NCBI RefSeq assembly: GCF_028747205.1
Contig: NZ_CP112880.1
Location: 2,914,001-2,978,000 of the forward strand
DNA length: 64,000 nucleotides
DNA from: Streptomyces sp. CA-278952
GTDB lineage: Bacteria > Actinomycetota > Actinomycetes > Streptomycetales > Streptomycetaceae
Direction of reading: 5' to 3'
Below the pieces are notes generated by a model that had not been told where the DNA came from, searched no databases, and saw only the letters and a program-made list of their open reading frames with translations. Below, piece after piece: positions 61,970-64,000 of this stretch; the stretch's first letter is position 1; the number at the start of each line of letters is the position of its first letter. The position numbers were made by a program, and so were the translations under genes.

Positions 61970-63556
61970 TCACTCCCACTCGATGGTCCCCGGCGGCTTG
62001 CTCGTCACGTCGAGGACGACGCGGTTGACGTCGGCGACCTCGTTGGTGATGCGGGTGGAGATCTTCGCCAGCGTCTCGTACGGCAGACGCGACCAGTCGG
62101 CCGTCATGGCGTCCTCGGAGGAGACCGGGCGCAGCACGATCGGGTGGCCGTAGGTGCGGCCGTCGCCCTGGACTCCGACCGAGCGGACGTCGGCGAGGAG
62201 GACCACCGGGCACTGCCAGATGTCGCGGTCCAGGCCGGCCGCCGTCAGCTCCTCGCGGGCGATGGCGTCGGCGTCGCGGAGCAGGTCCAGGCGCTCCTTG
62301 GTGACCTCTCCGACGATGCGGATGCCGAGGCCGGGGCCGGGGAAGGGCTGGCGCTGGACGATCTCCTCGGGGAGGCCCAGCTCCTGGCCGACCATGCGGA
62401 CCTCGTCCTTGAACAGCTGGCGCAGCGGCTCGACGAGCTGGAACTCGATGTCGTCGGGGAGTCCGCCGACGTTGTGGTGGGACTTGATGTTGGCGGTGCC
62501 GGTGCCGCCGCCGGACTCGACGACGTCGGGGTAGAGCGTGCCCTGGACGAGGAAGGCGACCTCCGGGCCGTCCTCCTGGAGGATCTCCAGCTGGGCCTGC
62601 TCGAAGACGCGGATGAACTCGCGGCCGATGATCTTCCGCTTCTGCTCGGGGTCGGAGACCCCGGCCAGGGCGTCGAGGAAGCGCTTCTGTGCGTCGACCA
62701 CCTTCAGCTTCGCGCCGGTCGCGGCCACGAAGTCCTTCTCGACCTGCTCGGTCTCGCCCTTGCGCATCAGGCCGTGGTCGACGTACACGCAGGTGAGCTG
62801 GGAGCCGATGGCCTTCTGGACGAGGGCCGCGGCCACCGCGGAGTCCACGCCGCCGGAGAGGCCGCAGATGGCGCGCTTGTCGCCGACCTGCTCGCGGATG
62901 AGCGCGATCTGCTCCTCGACCACGTTGGTCGTGGTCCAGTTCGGCTCGATGCCCGCGCCGCGGTAGAGGAAGTGCTCCAGAACCTGCTGGCCGTGGGTCG
63001 AGTGCATGACCTCCGGGTGGTACTGGACGCCGTAGAGCTTCTTCTCGTCGTTCTCGAAGGCGGCGACCGGCACGACGTCGGTGGACGCGGTGACGGTGAA
63101 TCCCTCGGGGGCGGCCGAGCAGGCGTCGCCGTGCGACATCCACACCGGCTGCTCGGTGGGCGTGCCCTCGAAGAGCGTCGAGCCCGCCTTGCTGACGTGC
63201 AGCGGGGTACGGCCGTACTCACGGGCCCCGTTGTCGTCGACCGTGCCGCCGAGCGTGGTGGCCATCAGCTGGAAGCCGTAGCACATGCCGAAGACGGGCA
63301 CCCCGGCCTCGAAGAGCGCGCGGTCCAGGGACGGCGCGCCCTCCGCGTACACCGACGACGGGCCGCCGGAGAGGATGATCGCGCGCGGGTTCTTGGCCAG
63401 CATCTCGGCCACCGGCATGGTGGACGGGACGATCTCGCTGTAGACCCGGGCCTCACGGACACGGCGGGCGATGAGCTGGGCGTACTGCGCGCCGAAGTCG
63501 ACGACGAGGACCACGTCGGCCGTGGCGTCGGGGGCGGCGGGGGGTGCTGCTGGCAC
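61970..63556 (-). CDS. guaA: GMP synthase (glutamine-hydrolysing)
   Basis: 528 residues from GTG 63556, with GGAAGG upstream. It converts XMP to GMP. N-terminal glutamine amidotransferase: [18 protein letters not shown], nucleophile [14 protein letters not shown] (near residue 93), and [14 protein letters not shown]-pyrophosphatase: [20 protein letters not shown] (P-loop SGGVDS near 232). C-terminal dimer domain: [15 protein letters not shown] and [16 protein letters not shown]. With purH and purN it makes three purine genes in the window. A divergent leader peptide and attenuator region lies upstream. Confidence 0.97.
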   Translation of the reverse strand: MPAAPPAAPDATADVVLVVDFGAQYAQLIARRVREARVYSEIVPSTMPVAEMLAKNPRAIILSGGPSSVYAEGAPSLDRALFEAGVPVFGMCYGFQLMATTLGGTVDDNGAREYGRTPLHVSKAGSTLFEGTPTEQPVWMSHGDACSAAPEGFTVTASTDVVPVAAFENDEKKLYGVQYHPEVMHSTHGQQVLEHFLYRGAGIEPNWTTTNVVEEQIALIREQVGDKRAICGLSGGVDSAVAAALVQKAIGSQLTCVYVDHGLMRKGETEQVEKDFVAATGAKLKVVDAQKRFLDALAGVSDPEQKRKIIGREFIRVFEQAQLEILQEDGPEVAFLVQGTLYPDVVESGGGTGTANIKSHHNVGGLPDDIEFQLVEPLRQLFKDEVRMVGQELGLPEEIVQRQPFPGPGLGIRIVGEVTKERLDLLRDADAIAREELTAAGLDRDIWQCPVVLLADVRSVGVQGDGRTYGHPIVLRPVSSEDAMTADWSRLPYETLAKISTRITNEVADVNRVVLDVTSKPPGTIEWE

Positions 63557-63779
63557 GGGGGCGGCCTTCCGGCGGTGGTGAAGGGGGTCGGTTCTTCCAA
63601 TTCTACCGGCCGTGCGCGAGCCCTCCGCCGGGCCGGGGGCCGGGGCCGGCGGGACGGGGACGGGGGACGCGGGACGGGGCCGGGGGACGGAGCCGACGCC
63701 TCAAGGCCGGTGCTCGTCGCGTCTCAGGATCCGGGCCCCGTTTTGTGGGCGCCGCCGGGCCGGGGCCATACTGTGCCCC

Positions 63780-63851
63780 ATGCGTCAGCACACGACCTCC
63801 GTCTTTACCTATGGCATCCGGCCCGCCGGCTGCCATGGTCGTGCTGCTTGA
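63780..63851 (+). CDS. Leader peptide with rare Phe and Tyr codons
   Basis: 23 residues from ATG 63780: MRQHTTSVFTYGIRPAGC and then HGRAA. It contains Phe (TTT) and Tyr (TAT) two codons apart, both rare in a genome of this GC content. It is followed within 25-80 bases by competing hairpins and then by a new gene at 63962. This is the standard layout of a transcription-attenuation leader. No Shine-Dalgarno sequence is obvious. The downstream gene should be Phe/Tyr-related if the inference is right. Confidence 0.6.
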   Translation: MRQHTTSVFTYGIRPAGCHGRAA

Positions 63852-63875
63852 GCTACTGACAAGCAACGTTCCAGG

Positions 63876-63928
63876 CGCCCCGGGCCAGCAGGCCCGGGGC
63901 GTCTCGCGTATCCCGGGCCTGCTGGCCC
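63876..63928 (+). promoter_or_regulatory. Attenuator: mutually exclusive hairpins
   Basis: Hairpin A: 63876-63886 pairs with 63891-63901 (11 bp, 4-nt loop). Hairpin B: 63882-63898 is perfectly complementary over 17 bp to 63912-63928. The shared segment 63882-63898 cannot be in both, so A and B are alternatives. There is no poly-U tract, so which form terminates is unknown. Confidence 0.6.
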
Positions 63929-63961
63929 CGGGGGGCCGTCACCCCACCGGGAGTCACCACC

Positions 63962-64000
63962 ATGAGCAGCACCACCACCGGGACCACCACCGCACCCCCT
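63962..64000 (+). CDS. Truncated 5' end of the next gene
   Basis: Thirteen codons (MSSTTTGTTTAPP) from ATG 63962, with GGGAG 8 bases upstream; the gene runs off the right edge. It cannot be identified from these residues. In S. coelicolor I recall a chorismate mutase gene beside guaA here, which would fit the Phe/Tyr leader, but this is inference. Confidence 0.5.
   Translation, partial: MSSTTTGTTTAPP

Overview
The window is chromosomal DNA from a Streptomyces or a close relative. It is very GC-rich, with almost every third codon position G or C, frequent GTG/TTG starts, stop-start overlaps, and several families typical of streptomycetes (SCO4848-type membrane protein, DUF3017, DUF6350, XRE-DUF2690, DUF2079). 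The order sdhB - dac - trpS - mdh - folD - purHN - sucCD - icmB-like - pcrA - NlpC/P60 - guaA matches, from memory, the core of the S. coelicolor chromosome around SCO4855 down to SCO4784. I see no insertion sequence, prophage, CRISPR array, rRNA or tRNA.

Layout. 1-2.6 kb: tail of sdhB, a proline-rich membrane protein, then a membrane protein / DCC-thioredoxin-like / TetR cluster headed by two palindromes. 2.6-8.6 kb: peptide-type solute-binding protein, metallophosphoesterase, SCO4848-type protein, D-Ala-D-Ala carboxypeptidase and a YihY/BrkB protein. 8.7-10.9 kb: an oxidoreductase pair resembling DprE1/DprE2. 11-17.8 kb: 2H phosphoesterase, trpS, ornithine aminotransferase, a lipoprotein plus ATP-grasp pair, and a MocR regulator divergent from a CxxC carboxymuconolactone-decarboxylase-like protein. 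17.8-34.3 kb: central metabolism (mdh, folD, purH/purN, sucC/sucD) mixed with membrane proteins and an unusual HTH/sigma-like/transmembrane protein.

34.9-44.0 kb holds the most interesting block. A tightly coupled minus-strand operon (MoxR AAA+ ATPase, DUF5682, VWA protein, joined by ATGA overlaps) diverges from a SWIM zinc-finger protein and a DUF5691 protein. An MmpS-like lipoprotein and an octamer repeat array lie between the two arms. It looks like a MoxR-VWA chaperone-type module built around a possible EreA/ChaN/TIKI-like enzyme, with no known substrate.

44.3-55.8 kb: cobalamin-binding mutase subunit, lipase, M23 peptidase, PcrA helicase, a NlpC/P60 peptidase behind a ydaO-type c-di-AMP riboswitch, a broken NlpC/P60 remnant, an acetyltransferase and a PspC-type histidine kinase/response regulator. 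56-64 kb: a divergent PspC/LiaF-like protein, DoxX, aldolase, methyltransferase, Uma2, guaA, and at the right edge a short leader ORF with rare Phe and Tyr codons followed by mutually exclusive hairpins, resembling an attenuator, before a truncated gene.
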